NCBI GenBank assembly: GCA_023428645.1
Contig: JAEYXD010000219.1
Coordinates: 1-33,964, forward strand
Reading direction: 5' to 3'
DNA from: Pseudomonadota bacterium
GTDB taxonomy: Bacteria; Pseudomonadota; Gammaproteobacteria; Steroidobacterales; Steroidobacteraceae
Length of the DNA stretch: 33,964 nucleotides
Below, one piece after another: positions 15,862-26,627 of this stretch (positions are counted from its first letter, which is position 1; each line of letters opens with the position of its first letter). Below the pieces are notes generated by a model, which saw nothing but the letters and a program-made list of their open reading frames with translations, did not search any database and was not told the DNA's origin. The position numbers and the translations under genes are program-made.

Positions 15862-17307
15862 ATGACCGAATCCAAGCGCGCGCGAGCGGGTTCGCGCGAC
15901 GCGAAGCGGTCTGCCCAGCGTCGCATCTTCGTGCTCGACACGAACGTGCTGATGCACGATCCGACCGCGCTCTTCCGCTTCGACGAGCACGACATCTTCA
16001 TTCCGATGATTGTGCTCGAGGAGCTCGACGCCGGTAAGAAGGGCTTGTCCGAAGCCGCGCGTAACGTGCGTCAGGTGAGCCGCTTTCTCGACGAGATGAT
16101 CGGCCCGGTCTCGAAAGCGCAGATCGACCAGGGCATCGCGATTCCGAACGCCAAGTACACGAATGGCAAGAAGCCCACGTCGGGACGCTTGTTCTTCCAG
16201 ACGAAGATCCTGAGCGGCGGGCTGCCCGACACGCTGCCGGGGCACGGTGCCGACAATGCGATCCTCGGCCAGGCGCTGGCACTGCAGAAGGAGTATCCGC
16301 AGGCGCGCGTGACGCTGGTGTCGAAGGACATCAATCTGCGCATCAAGGCCGCGATCATCGGCGTGCAGACCGAGGACTACTACAACGACAAGACGATCGA
16401 GGACGTCGACCTCCTGTACACGGGCACGCAGGAGCTGCCGGCGAACTTCTGGGAGAAGCACGGCAAGAACATGCAGTCGTGGCAGGAGCAGTCGCGCACG
16501 TTCTATCGCGTGCAGGGCCCGATGGTGCGCGACTGGCACGTCAATCAGTTCTTGTATCAGGCGGACCCGAACGGGCTCGAAGCAATCGTGCGGCGCGTCG
16601 AGGGCAACAGCACGGTCATCGAGCTGCTGCAGGACTACCGCAGCGAGCGGCATGGCATCTGGGGCATCACGGCGCGCAATCGCGAGCAGAATTTCGCGCT
16701 GAATCTGCTGCTCGATCCCGACATCGACTTCGTGACGATCCTCGGCCCGGCCGGCACCGGCAAGACGCTGCTCACGCTCGCCGCGGGTCTGGCTCAGACG
16801 CTCGAAAGCAATCGCTACAGCGAAATCATCATGACGCGCGTGACGATTCCGCTCGGCGAGGATATCGGCTTTCTGCCCGGCACCGAGGAAGAGAAGATGG
16901 AGCCGTGGATGGGCGCGCTCATGGACAACCTGGAAGTGCTCACGCAAAGCCAGGAGGGCGGCAACTGGGGCAGGGCGGCGACCAACGATCTGCTGCGCAA
17001 TCGGATCAAGATCCGCTCGTTGAATTTCATGCGCGGGCGCACGTTCCTGAACCGCTTCCTCATTCTCGACGAGGCGCAGAATCTCACGGCGAAACAGATG
17101 AAGGCGCTGGTCACGCGCGCGGGTCCGGGCACGAAGCTCGTGTGCCTCGGCAACGTGGCGCAGATCGACACGCCGTACCTGACCGAGACGACGTCCGGTC
17201 TCACGTACGTCGTCAATCGATTCAAGGGGTGGCAGCACTCCGGCCATATCACGCTGCTGCGTGGCGAGCGCTCGCGCCTGGCGGATTTCGCGTCCGAGAC
17301 GCTCTAG
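15862..17307 (+). CDS. PIN-domain plus PhoH-like ATPase (YlaK type)
   Basis: This protein joins an N-terminal PIN nuclease domain (about 20-160, beginning FVLDTNVLMHDP, with Asp26) to a C-terminal PhoH-like P-loop domain (about 265-481). The Walker A is GPAGTGKT (295-302) and the Walker B is LILDEAQN (Asp403, Glu404). Such PIN-PhoH proteins resemble toxin-like PIN-TRAM/PhoH RNA helicase-nucleases and are widespread in proteobacteria; their cellular target is not well defined. I chose the ATG at 15862 (481 residues) because AAAGG lies four bases upstream. An in-frame ATG at 15817 that overlaps the bcp stop would add 15 residues and could be used by coupling. queF follows 35 bases later. Confidence 0.9.
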   Translation: MTESKRARAGSRDAKRSAQRRIFVLDTNVLMHDPTALFRFDEHDIFIPMIVLEELDAGKKGLSEAARNVRQVSRFLDEMIGPVSKAQIDQGIAIPNAKYTNGKKPTSGRLFFQTKILSGGLPDTLPGHGADNAILGQALALQKEYPQARVTLVSKDINLRIKAAIIGVQTEDYYNDKTIEDVDLLYTGTQELPANFWEKHGKNMQSWQEQSRTFYRVQGPMVRDWHVNQFLYQADPNGLEAIVRRVEGNSTVIELLQDYRSERHGIWGITARNREQNFALNLLLDPDIDFVTILGPAGTGKTLLTLAAGLAQTLESNRYSEIIMTRVTIPLGEDIGFLPGTEEEKMEPWMGALMDNLEVLTQSQEGGNWGRAATNDLLRNRIKIRSLNFMRGRTFLNRFLILDEAQNLTAKQMKALVTRAGPGTKLVCLGNVAQIDTPYLTETTSGLTYVVNRFKGWQHSGHITLLRGERSRLADFASETL

Positions 17308-17342
17308 ACACCGCGTCGCCGCATCACAGAGGAAGTCATCGC

Positions 17343-17810
17343 TTGCCCCCTCGCAAGAAACAGCCGCAAGTCACGCAACTCGGCAGCAACGTCGCCTGGC
17401 CCGATTCGCCGGACGAGGCGCAGCTCGAGCGCGTGCCGAATCCGCATCCGGGCAAGCACTATCTCGCGCGCTTCACCGCGCCGGAGTTCACGTCGTTGTG
17501 TCCGGTCACCGGCCAGCCGGACTTCGCGCATCTGGTCATCGACTATGTGCCGGCGAAATGGCTCGTCGAGAGCAAATCGCTGAAGTTGTACCTCGGCTCG
17601 TTTCGCAATCACGGTGCATTTCACGAGGACTGCACGATCGGGATCGCGGCTCGTCTCGTGACGTTCTTGAAGCCGCGCTGGCTGCGTATCGGCGGGTATT
17701 GGTACCCGCGCGGCGGCATCCCGATCGACGTGTTCTGGCAAACGGGCAAGCCGCCCGCCGATCTGTGGATTCCCGACCAAGGCGTCCCGGGTTATCGGGG
17801 GCGCGGCTGA
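17343..17810 (+). CDS. queF: NADPH-dependent 7-cyano-7-deazaguanine reductase
   Basis: QueF reduces preQ0 to preQ1 in queuosine synthesis for tRNA. The 155-residue protein is the short, single-domain form. It has the thioimide-forming Cys53 (TSLCPVTGQPD), Asp60, the family signature ESKSLKLYL (76-84) and the His95-Glu96 pair in GAFHEDC. The start is TTG at 17343, backed by GAGGAAG seven bases upstream; there is no ATG in a sensible place. It follows phoH by 35 bases and is probably the last protein gene of the gcvR-bcp-phoH-queF group. The SRP RNA promoter begins just after its stop. Confidence 0.93.
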   Translation: MPPRKKQPQVTQLGSNVAWPDSPDEAQLERVPNPHPGKHYLARFTAPEFTSLCPVTGQPDFAHLVIDYVPAKWLVESKSLKLYLGSFRNHGAFHEDCTIGIAARLVTFLKPRWLRIGGYWYPRGGIPIDVFWQTGKPPADLWIPDQGVPGYRGRG

Positions 17811-17820
17811 GCGGCGCGTC

Positions 17821-17829
17821 TGCTATAGT
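17821..17829 (+). promoter_or_regulatory. Extended -10 promoter element for the SRP RNA
   Basis: TGCTATAGT matches the extended -10 form TGnTATAAT with one mismatch. No good -35 hexamer lies 17 bases upstream, as is common for extended -10 promoters. Transcription would begin near 17836 and give a leader of about 65 bases before the mature SRP RNA. The leader contains GCAGGA (17853-17858) paired with TCCTGC (17872-17877) and GCCAT (17887-17891) paired with ATGGC (17896-17900). Confidence 0.6.
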
Positions 17830-17900
17830 CCGCGCCCGCTTCGACGCCGGTTGCAGGAGCCAACCATGGGTTCCTGCGCATCGATCGCCATTTCTATGGC

Positions 17901-18006
17901 GGCTCGCGTCGGTTTCTTCGCGACGATAGGCCGCCAACCCCGCCAGGCCCGGAAGGGAGCAACGGTAACGGTTACATCGGGCGCCGAAGAGGTGCCGGCG
18001 CGGGCC
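17901..18006 (+). ncRNA. ffs: 4.5S signal recognition particle RNA
   Basis: The apical domain is unmistakable: CGCCAGGCCCGGAAGGGAGC at 17941-17960, containing the GGAA tetraloop and the asymmetric loop that bind the Ffh M domain. The ends pair in a perfect 12-bp helix, GGCTCGCGTCGG (17901-17912) with CCGGCGCGGGCC (17995-18006), allowing G-T pairs. An inner CTTCG/CGAAG pairing is also present. The size (about 106 bases, or 112 if three more pairs outside are included) fits the short bacterial type. The RNA works with Ffh in co-translational targeting of membrane proteins. The exact ends are inferred from pairing. The order ffs-dnaX-ybaB-recR is familiar in Gammaproteobacteria. No strong intrinsic terminator precedes dnaX, so read-through is possible. 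Confidence 0.9.
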
Positions 18007-18081
18007 GTCTCCATCGCTGGCCCGTGAGCCGGGCGGCCTGTAAAGTGCGCGCTTCGTCGCGAACGCAGTACTCCTCAAGCA

Positions 18082-19683
18082 ATGTCCTATCTCGCTCTCG
18101 CTCGCAAATGGCGTCCGCGCAATTTCGGTGAATTGGCGGGCCAGGAACATGTGATGCGAGCGCTCGTGAACGCGCTCGAAACGGGCCGGGTGCATCACGC
18201 ATTTCTGTTCACGGGCACGCGCGGGGTCGGCAAAACGACGATCGCGCGCATTCTCGCGAAGTCGCTCAATTGCGAGACCGGCATGACGGCCACGCCCTGC
18301 GGCGTCTGCGCTGCCTGTCGGGAAATAGATGAAGGCCGTTTCGTCGATCTGATCGAGGTGGACGCCGCGTCGCGCACGAAGGTGGACGATACGCGCGAGC
18401 TGCTCGACAACGTGCAGTACGCGCCCGCGCGCGGCCGCTACAAGGTGTATCTCATCGACGAGGTGCACATGCTCTCCACGCATTCGTTCAACGCGCTGTT
18501 GAAGACGCTCGAAGAGCCGCCGCCGCACGTGAAGTTCCTGCTGGCGACGACCGATCCACAGAAGCTCCCGGTGACTGTGCTGTCGCGCTGTCTGCAATTC
18601 AATCTGAAGCGGTTTCCGCCCGGGCTGATCCTCAAGCGCCTCACCGAGATCACGACCGCGGAGAACATTCCCGCCGAGCCCGAAGCGCTGCGGCTCGTCG
18701 CGCGCGCGGCGCAGGGCAGCATGCGCGACGCGCTGAGCTTGCTCGATCAGGTGATCGCGTTCGGCGGCGCGAAGCTCACGGCTGCCGACACGCGCACGAT
18801 GCTAGGCACGCTGGACCGCTCCGAGGTGTTCGCGATCATCGAGGCGGTTGCGGCCCGCGATGCGCGCAAAGTGCTCGACGCGGTCGCGCAGCTCGACGAG
18901 CGCGCCCCCGAATATCGAGAAGTGCTCGCGGAGCTCGCGGCCGTGCTGCAGAAAGTCGCGCTGCTCCAGGCCGTACCGGATCTGCAGCTCGATGAAGCCG
19001 AGGACATCGAAGCCTATCAACGGCTGGCGCAGGCGCTCACGCCAGAGGACACACAGCTGTTCTATCAAATTGCGATCGTCGGCCGTCGCGATCTCGAGCT
19101 TGCGCCGGATGCGCGCGGTGGCTTCGAGATGGTGCTGCTGCGCATGATTGCATTCGTCCTGGCCGATGCGGGCTCGCAGGGCGCGCGCCCGTCGGGCGCG
19201 AGTGCTCGGCCAGCGGCGCCTGCGTCGGCGGCGCCCGCCGCAGCACCGACGCCAGTGCAGCGATCCGCCGCGTCAGCACCGCCCGCCGCGGGCGCGAACG
19301 CCGCGATCGGCGATTGGTCCGCGATCGTCGCGCAATTAAACCTCGCCGGACCCTCGAGCCAGCTCGCGGCGCATTGCGCGCTGCGCGGGAAGGAGGGCAA
19401 CCGGGTGCTGCTGACGCTCGACGCCGACGGCGAAACGTTCCGCCGACCCACGCTCGAGGAACGGCTCACGCAAGCGCTGTCGAGCTACTTCGGCGAGCCG
19501 ATCAAACTGGAGATCACCGCGGCGGCGGACGTGACGAATACGCCGGCGCGGCAGCAAAAGGCCGCGGCGGATGACCGCATGCAGAACGCGCGCGTCTCGA
19601 TCGAAAACGATCCGAACATTCGCGCGCTGCGTGACATTTTCGGCGCCACGGTTCAGCCCGAATCGATTCGACCCACAGAGTGA
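18082..19683 (+). CDS. dnaX: DNA polymerase III tau/gamma clamp-loader subunit
   Basis: This 533-residue AAA+ ATPase of the replicative clamp loader has Walker A GTRGVGKT (45-52) and a zinc module with Cys64, Cys73, Cys76 and Cys79. The Walker B variant is DEVH (126-129). The sensor 1 region lies at LLATTDPQKLPVTVLSRC. An Ala/Pro-rich linker (about 370-410) leads to a short C-terminal domain. It is shorter than E. coli tau (643) but longer than gamma (431). I see no A-rich slippery heptamer in the linker region, so the gamma-producing frameshift of E. coli is not evident. The ATG at 18082 lacks a clear ribosome site. ybaB follows five bases after the stop and recR comes next. Confidence 0.96.
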   Translation: MSYLALARKWRPRNFGELAGQEHVMRALVNALETGRVHHAFLFTGTRGVGKTTIARILAKSLNCETGMTATPCGVCAACREIDEGRFVDLIEVDAASRTKVDDTRELLDNVQYAPARGRYKVYLIDEVHMLSTHSFNALLKTLEEPPPHVKFLLATTDPQKLPVTVLSRCLQFNLKRFPPGLILKRLTEITTAENIPAEPEALRLVARAAQGSMRDALSLLDQVIAFGGAKLTAADTRTMLGTLDRSEVFAIIEAVAARDARKVLDAVAQLDERAPEYREVLAELAAVLQKVALLQAVPDLQLDEAEDIEAYQRLAQALTPEDTQLFYQIAIVGRRDLELAPDARGGFEMVLLRMIAFVLADAGSQGARPSGASARPAAPASAAPAAAPTPVQRSAASAPPAAGANAAIGDWSAIVAQLNLAGPSSQLAAHCALRGKEGNRVLLTLDADGETFRRPTLEERLTQALSSYFGEPIKLEITAAADVTNTPARQQKAAADDRMQNARVSIENDPNIRALRDIFGATVQPESIRPTE

Positions 19684-19688
19684 CCATC

Positions 19689-20012
19689 ATGAAAGGCAAC
19701 ATCGGCAACCTGATGAAACAAGCGCAGCAGATGCAGGCGAACATGCAGCGCGCGCAAGCAGAGATCGCAGCGCTCGAAGTGACGGGCGAGTCGGGCGGCG
19801 GCATGGCGAAGGTCACGATGACGGGCAAGCACGAGGTCAAGCGCGTGGCGCTCGATCCTTCGCTGATCGGCGACGACAAGGACATGCTCGAGGATTTGAT
19901 CGCGGCCGCGATCAACGACGCGGTACAGAAAGTCGAGCGCGCGACGCAGGAAAAGATGTCGAGCGTCATGGGTGGAATGCAGCTGCCGCCGGGCATGAAG
20001 ATGCCGTTCTAA
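19689..20012 (+). CDS. ybaB: YbaB/EbfC family nucleoid-associated protein
   Basis: This 107-residue protein begins MKGNIGNLMKQAQQMQANMQ, the typical amphipathic N-terminal helix of YbaB/EbfC. The core has the ALEVTGESGGGMAKVTMTGK strands, and the tail is the usual Met/Pro/Gly-rich PPGMKMPF. The family forms small DNA-binding dimers with a loose role in nucleoid structure and gene expression. The position between dnaX and recR is conserved across bacteria. It starts five bases after dnaX; a GTG overlapping the dnaX stop at 19680 is in frame but gives an atypical N-terminus. Confidence 0.95.
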   Translation: MKGNIGNLMKQAQQMQANMQRAQAEIAALEVTGESGGGMAKVTMTGKHEVKRVALDPSLIGDDKDMLEDLIAAAINDAVQKVERATQEKMSSVMGGMQLPPGMKMPF

Positions 20013-20046
20013 CGACGGCCCGCGATTTCCAGCTGCCGCACTCACG

Positions 20047-20646
20047 ATGCTGTATCCGCCCTCTCTCCTGCGCCTGATCGAAGCGCTGCGCTGCCTGCCC
20101 GGGGTCGGGCCGAAGTCGGCGCAGCGCATGGCATTCCACTTGCTCGAGAAGGATCGGCAGGGCGGAGCGGCGCTCTCGGATTCGCTGCAGAAGGCGCTCG
20201 CGAGCGTCGGTCGCTGTCAGCGCTGCCGCATGTTCGCGGATGCGGAGCTGTGTCCCGTCTGCGCGTCGCCCGCGCGCGATCGCAGCTTGCTGTGCATCGT
20301 CGAGTCGCCGGCCGATGTGGCGGCGATCGAGCAATCAGGCAGCTTTCGCGGCTGTTATTTCGTCTTGATGGGACATCTTTCGCCGCTCGACGGCATTGGT
20401 CCCGACGAGCTCGGTTTCGCGCAGCTCGAGGCTTTGCTCGCGGAAGGCAGTGTGAAAGAGGCGATCCTGGCGACGAATACGACCGTGGAGGGCGATGCGA
20501 CGGCGCATGTCATCGCGGAAATCGCGGCGCGCCGTCACGTGAAATCCAGCCGCATCGCGCACGGCGTACCGGTCGGCGGCGAGCTCGAATACGTTGACGG
20601 CGGAACGCTCGCGCACGCGCTCGCGGGACGACAGCTATTGGGCTGA
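20047..20646 (+). CDS. recR: Recombination mediator protein RecR
   Basis: RecR acts with RecO and RecF to load RecA at single-strand gaps. The 199-residue protein has the N-terminal helix-hairpin-helix (LRCLPGVGPKSAQRMAFHLL) and a four-cysteine zinc finger (Cys57, Cys60, Cys69, Cys72). A Toprim domain starts at LLCIVESPADVAAIE, and the C-terminal Walker-like tail contains GVPVGGELEYVDGGTL. The length is standard. It is the third gene of dnaX-ybaB-recR, 34 bases after ybaB, and converges on rsgA with seven bases between the stops. Confidence 0.97.
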   Translation: MLYPPSLLRLIEALRCLPGVGPKSAQRMAFHLLEKDRQGGAALSDSLQKALASVGRCQRCRMFADAELCPVCASPARDRSLLCIVESPADVAAIEQSGSFRGCYFVLMGHLSPLDGIGPDELGFAQLEALLAEGSVKEAILATNTTVEGDATAHVIAEIAARRHVKSSRIAHGVPVGGELEYVDGGTLAHALAGRQLLG

Positions 20647-20653
20647 GCCGCGC

Positions 20654-21586
20654 TCAGCGTCGCCGCTCATAGTCCGGCGCCAATCCCCGCATGATGTTCA
20701 TCAGCCGCTTGTAGCTTTCGTAGCGCCGCGCCGACAGCGTGCCATTGTCCACGGCCGCGATCACCGCGCAGCCCGGCTCGCGCAAATGCAGACAATTGTT
20801 GAAGCGGCATTCGGGCGCGAGCGCCAGGAGCTCCGGCCACCCGACTTGCACCGTTGCGTCCTCGATGAGCGCCGGCGCGTAGTCGCGCACGCCAGGGGAG
20901 TCGATGAGCTCGCCCCCCGTCGGGATGCGAAACAGTGCGGTCGATGTCGTCGTGTGACGGCCTTCGCCCGTCGCATCGGACAAGCTGCGGGTGGGACGCG
21001 CGGATGCGGGCACGAGGGCATTCGTGAGCGTCGATTTGCCGACGCCCGATTGGCCGACGAGCATCGTCACTTCGCTCTCCACGAGCGCTGCGAGCGGCGT
21101 CACGCTCGCCGGCTCGCGCGCCGACACTTCCAGTACGGGATAGCCCGCCGCTCGATACTCCGTGAGCATCTGCGCGAAATCCGCGGCTCGCGCTTCCGGC
21201 AGATCGCACTTGTTGACGACGATCGCGCCGCGCACGCCCGCATAGGCGGCGCCCGCAAGGTAGCGATCGATGACGAATGGCTCTGGCGTCGGTTCCGGCG
21301 CGATGACGGCACAGAGCAGCGTGAGATTGGCGGCCAGCGGCTCGGTCCGGCCGCGGCTGTCGGTGCGCGCGAACAGGCTCCGCCGCGAGCGCAACGCGAC
21401 GACCCGCGGTGCGTCCCCAGCGCGTGACGGGCGAACGCTCACCGCATCGCCGCAAACGACGCTCAAACGCTTGCCGAACAGCTCGGCATGCATGCGCGTG
21501 CCGTCGCTCGCCTCGACCACGACGCGCCGTCCGAACGATTCGACGACGCGCGCCGGAAAGTCCGTGGCCTGTTCCTGCGAGCTCAT
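20654..21586 (-). CDS. rsgA: Small ribosomal subunit biogenesis GTPase RsgA
   Basis: RsgA is a circularly permuted GTPase that checks late 30S subunit maturation. The 310-residue protein has an N-terminal OB-fold (about 1-75). The permuted G domain has the G4 motif NKCD (125-128) before the P-loop GQSGVGKS (178-185), with DSPGVRD as G3. The C-terminal zinc site is Cys260, Cys265, His267 and Cys273 (CRFNNCLHLREPGC). The ATG at 21586 overlaps the stop of the upstream M48 protease gene (ATGA), so the two are translationally coupled on the minus strand. Confidence 0.96.
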   Translation of the reverse strand: MSSQEQATDFPARVVESFGRRVVVEASDGTRMHAELFGKRLSVVCGDAVSVRPSRAGDAPRVVALRSRRSLFARTDSRGRTEPLAANLTLLCAVIAPEPTPEPFVIDRYLAGAAYAGVRGAIVVNKCDLPEARAADFAQMLTEYRAAGYPVLEVSAREPASVTPLAALVESEVTMLVGQSGVGKSTLTNALVPASARPTRSLSDATGEGRHTTTSTALFRIPTGGELIDSPGVRDYAPALIEDATVQVGWPELLALAPECRFNNCLHLREPGCAVIAAVDNGTLSARRYESYKRLMNIMRGLAPDYERRR

Positions 21587-22830
21587 GCGTTCGCGAGCGA
21601 GCGCAGCTTCGCGATCCGGACGAGCGCGGGCGGATGGGAATCGTAGAACGCGGAATGCAGCTTGTCGGGCGTCAGGGTCGTGGCGTTGTCGCGATAGAGC
21701 TTCACGAGCGCGGCGGCGAGCTCGCCGGCGCTCGCATGCTTGGCGGCGAACTCATCCGCTTCGAACTCGTGCTTGCGCGACCACCAGGCGCTCAATGGCG
21801 TCAGGAAGAACGTGAAGGCGGGCAGCACGATCATGAACAGCAGCAGCGCCGTGTGCGGTGCGGCTTCGCGCACGCCGAGCGCCGCGTAGAACTCGGGCCA
21901 TGCTGCGAGCGCGCCGAGCAGCGCGAGCCCCGCGAGGCCCATCGCGAGCGACAGGATCAAGCGGGAGCGAATGTGGTGCAGCCGGAAATGGCCGAGCTCA
22001 TGCGCCAGCACCGCTTCGATCTCCTGCACATGCAGGCGCTCGATCAGCGTGTCGAAAAAGACGATCCGCTTGTTGCGCCCGACGCCGGTGAAATACGCGT
22101 TGCCGTGAACGGAGCGGCGCGAGCCGTCCATCACGAATACGCCCTTGGAGGCGAAGCCGCAGCGTTGCAGCAGCGCTTCCGTGCGCTGCTTCAGCGTTTC
22201 GTCGGACAACGGTTTGAACTTGTTGAAGAGGGGCGCGATGAGCGTCGGCCAGGCCCAGGTCACGAAGACGGTGAAGGCAACCCATACCATCCACGCGTAC
22301 AGCCACCACCACGCGCCGGCGCGCGCCATCAACCACAAGATGACGAATACGAGTGGGGCGCCGAGGATCAAGCTGACGAGCAGGCCTTTCAGCAGGTCGG
22401 CGATGAACAGGCCCACGGTCATGCGATTGAAGCCGAACCGCGCTTCGATGCCGAACGTGCGATACAGGGACAGGGGGAGGCTGATCGCGGACATGAGGAG
22501 CACGGTCGAGATGACGACCGCGGTTCCGAGCCACGGTCCGGAGGCGCCGGATGCGCGCCACCAGGCATCGATCGCGGTGATGCCGCCGCCGAGCGTCAGC
22601 AGCAATGCGACCGCGGCATCGAGCAGGTTGTCCCAACGCCAGAGCCGGCCCTGCGCGATCGTGTAGTCCGCGGCCTTCTGGTGCGCCTCCAGCTCGATCT
22701 GATCGCTGAAGGGCTCCGGCACGCGCTCGCGGTGCCGCTGCACCGCGATGATCTGGCGCTGATTCAGCCAACTGCCGACCAGCGTTCTGGCGATGAGCAA
22801 CAGGACGAATAACAATGTGAACCAATGCAT
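21583..22830 (-). CDS. M48 family integral-membrane zinc metalloprotease (Ste24/CAAX protease-like)
   Basis: This 415-residue membrane protein begins with a hydrophobic helix (2-20). Further membrane segments lie at about 68-90, 100-122, 140-168 and 175-195, with a pair after the active site (290-345). The zinc site is HELGH (277-281) with the third ligand Glu357 in HEFEADEFAAKH, the pattern of Ste24-type M48 peptidases. The N-terminal region with LYRTFGIEARFGFNR is also typical of that subfamily. In bacteria these proteins probably act in membrane protein quality control; true CAAX processing is not implied. GGAG lies seven bases before the ATG. It diverges from orn and is coupled to rsgA. 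Confidence 0.92.
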   Translation of the reverse strand: MHWFTLLFVLLLIARTLVGSWLNQRQIIAVQRHRERVPEPFSDQIELEAHQKAADYTIAQGRLWRWDNLLDAAVALLLTLGGGITAIDAWWRASGASGPWLGTAVVISTVLLMSAISLPLSLYRTFGIEARFGFNRMTVGLFIADLLKGLLVSLILGAPLVFVILWLMARAGAWWWLYAWMVWVAFTVFVTWAWPTLIAPLFNKFKPLSDETLKQRTEALLQRCGFASKGVFVMDGSRRSVHGNAYFTGVGRNKRIVFFDTLIERLHVQEIEAVLAHELGHFRLHHIRSRLILSLAMGLAGLALLGALAAWPEFYAALGVREAAPHTALLLFMIVLPAFTFFLTPLSAWWSRKHEFEADEFAAKHASAGELAAALVKLYRDNATTLTPDKLHSAFYDSHPPALVRIAKLRSLANA

Positions 22831-22868
22831 TTCAGCGCTCCGCTGGCCGCGGCGAGCTTAGCGGCTGC

Positions 22869-22877
22869 TGTTATGAT
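22869..22877 (+). promoter_or_regulatory. Extended -10 promoter element for orn
   Basis: TGTTATGAT matches the extended -10 TGnTATAAT with one mismatch and lies about 60 bases before the orn start. No recognisable -35 hexamer is at the usual spacing. It falls in the 107-base divergent region between the M48 protease gene and orn. Confidence 0.5.
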
Positions 22878-22937
22878 GAGCAACGCAGCAGTAATTCAAG
22901 AGCCAGCGCGTATCGCGCTGCGACGAAAGGGGTGCAC

Positions 22938-23489
22938 GTGAGCGACCGGGATCCAATGCGGCTGATCTGGATCGACCTCGAGATGACGGGGCTGAAGACG
23001 GATACGGACCACATCATCGAGATTGCGACGGTCGTGACCGACAAGCATCTCAATATTCTGGAAGAGGGGCCGGTGTTCGCGATCCACCAGTCCGACGCCG
23101 TGCTCGATGCGATGGACGATTGGAATCGCCGTCAACACGCATCGTCCGGTCTCGCGCAGCGCGTGCGCGCGAGCACGACGACCGCGCGCGAGGCGGAGCA
23201 GCGTACGATCCAATTCCTGTCGCGCTGGATCGAGCCCGGCGTATCGCCGATGTGCGGCAACAGCATCTGCCAGGACCGTCGCTTCCTGGCGCGCGAGATG
23301 CCGGAGCTGGAGCGCTACTTCCACTACCGCAATCTCGACGTCAGCACCTTGAAGGAGCTCGCGCGGCGCTGGAATCCGGACGCATTCAGCGGCTTCCAGA
23401 AATCCTCCACCCATTTGGCGCTCGATGACATTCGCGACTCCATTCGCGAGTTGGAGCACTATCGAGCGCACTTCCTGCGGCTGCCATGA
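22938..23489 (+). CDS. orn: Oligoribonuclease
   Basis: Orn degrades two- to five-nucleotide RNAs, including pGpG from cyclic-di-GMP breakdown, and is essential in many Gammaproteobacteria. The 183-residue protein is a DEDDh exonuclease: Asp13 and Glu15 in WIDLEMTGL, the second Asp in NSICQDRRFL, and the His and final Asp in HLALDDIRDSI. YRNLDVSTLKEL is also family-typical. I chose the GTG at 22938 because AAAGGGG ends five bases upstream; a GTG at 22932 overlaps that site, and an ATG at 22956 would remove the start of the first strand. Its stop overlaps the DUF938 gene start by four bases. Confidence 0.96.
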   Translation: MSDRDPMRLIWIDLEMTGLKTDTDHIIEIATVVTDKHLNILEEGPVFAIHQSDAVLDAMDDWNRRQHASSGLAQRVRASTTTAREAEQRTIQFLSRWIEPGVSPMCGNSICQDRRFLAREMPELERYFHYRNLDVSTLKELARRWNPDAFSGFQKSSTHLALDDIRDSIRELEHYRAHFLRLP

Positions 23490-24072
23490 AGCCGCGGTCG
23501 GAGGCTTGCGAGCGTAATCGCGAGCCGATCCTGGCCGTATTGCGTCAATGGCTGATCGAGCCGGGCAGCGTGCTCGAAATCGGCTCCGGCACCGGGCAGC
23601 ACGCGGTCTATTTCGCCGCGCATCTGCCGCACCTCACCTGGATCGCGAGCGATCGCGAAGAGAATCTGGCGGGTATCCAGCAATGGGTGGACGAGGCGAA
23701 GCTGCCGAATCTGCAGGGCCCGCTGCGGCTCGATGTCATGGACCCGCATTGGCCGGTCGTCTCCGTCGATTACGCATTCACGGCGAATACGGCGCACATC
23801 ATGAGCTGGACGGAAGTCGAGGCGATGTTCGAGGGCGTCGGGAAGGTGCTGATCCCGAAAGGCGTGTTCTGCTTGTATGGCCCGGTGAATCGCGACGGCA
23901 ATTTCACGAGCGAATCCAACCGGCAGTTCGACGAGATGTTGCGGGCGCGCGATCCGGTGATGGGGATCCGCGACGACCAAGCGTTGATCAAGCTTGGCCG
24001 CCGCTGCGGTTTGAGCTTCCTCGCCGACATGTCCATGCCGGCGAGGAATCGCTTGCTGGTCTGGACGAAGTC

Positions 24073-24076
<4 letters not shown>
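23486..24076 (+). CDS. DUF938 family SAM-dependent methyltransferase-like protein
   Basis: This 196-residue protein of the DUF938 family has a class I SAM-binding motif near the N-terminus (VLEIGSGTGQHAVYFA) and an acidic residue at the end of strand two (WIASDREENLAGI). The family signature regions AFTANTAHIMSW and FCLYGPVNRDGNFTSESN are present. The substrate is unknown for the family. The ATG lies in a four-base overlap with the orn stop, so it is translated with orn. At the other end its TAG shares the palindrome CTAG (24073-24076) with the TAG of ppsA on the opposite strand, leaving no intergenic space at all. Confidence 0.88.
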
Positions 24077-26445
<2,369 letters not shown>

Positions 26446-26627
26446 AGGAACGTCCTCTTGATCTACGGAGCGACGAGGTGAAACACTCGGGATGAGATTC
26501 TCATGTCACGATGTTCTGCTCGGCCAGGACACGCGTCGCACAGAGTCGATCTGTTGATGGCGGTGGAGCAGACTCAAGTCTGTCCTGCCGCACGTATTCA
26601 AATCCCGAGCAATAGGCACGGCAGAGA

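Noticed and set aside
15460..17247. A 595-codon minus-strand open frame opposite bcp and phoH
   Set aside because: It crosses two genuine genes, has skewed composition and no recognisable fold; it is a by-product of codon bias.
18020..18034. GCCCG/CGGGC hairpin as an SRP RNA terminator
   Set aside because: It has a five-base stem and no T-run; read-through into dnaX seems as likely.
26570..26581. Imperfect palindrome AGACT-CA-AGTCT between ppsA and ppsR
   Set aside because: It has five-base arms only and matches no regulator site I know; it is noted under ppsR but not called as an operator.
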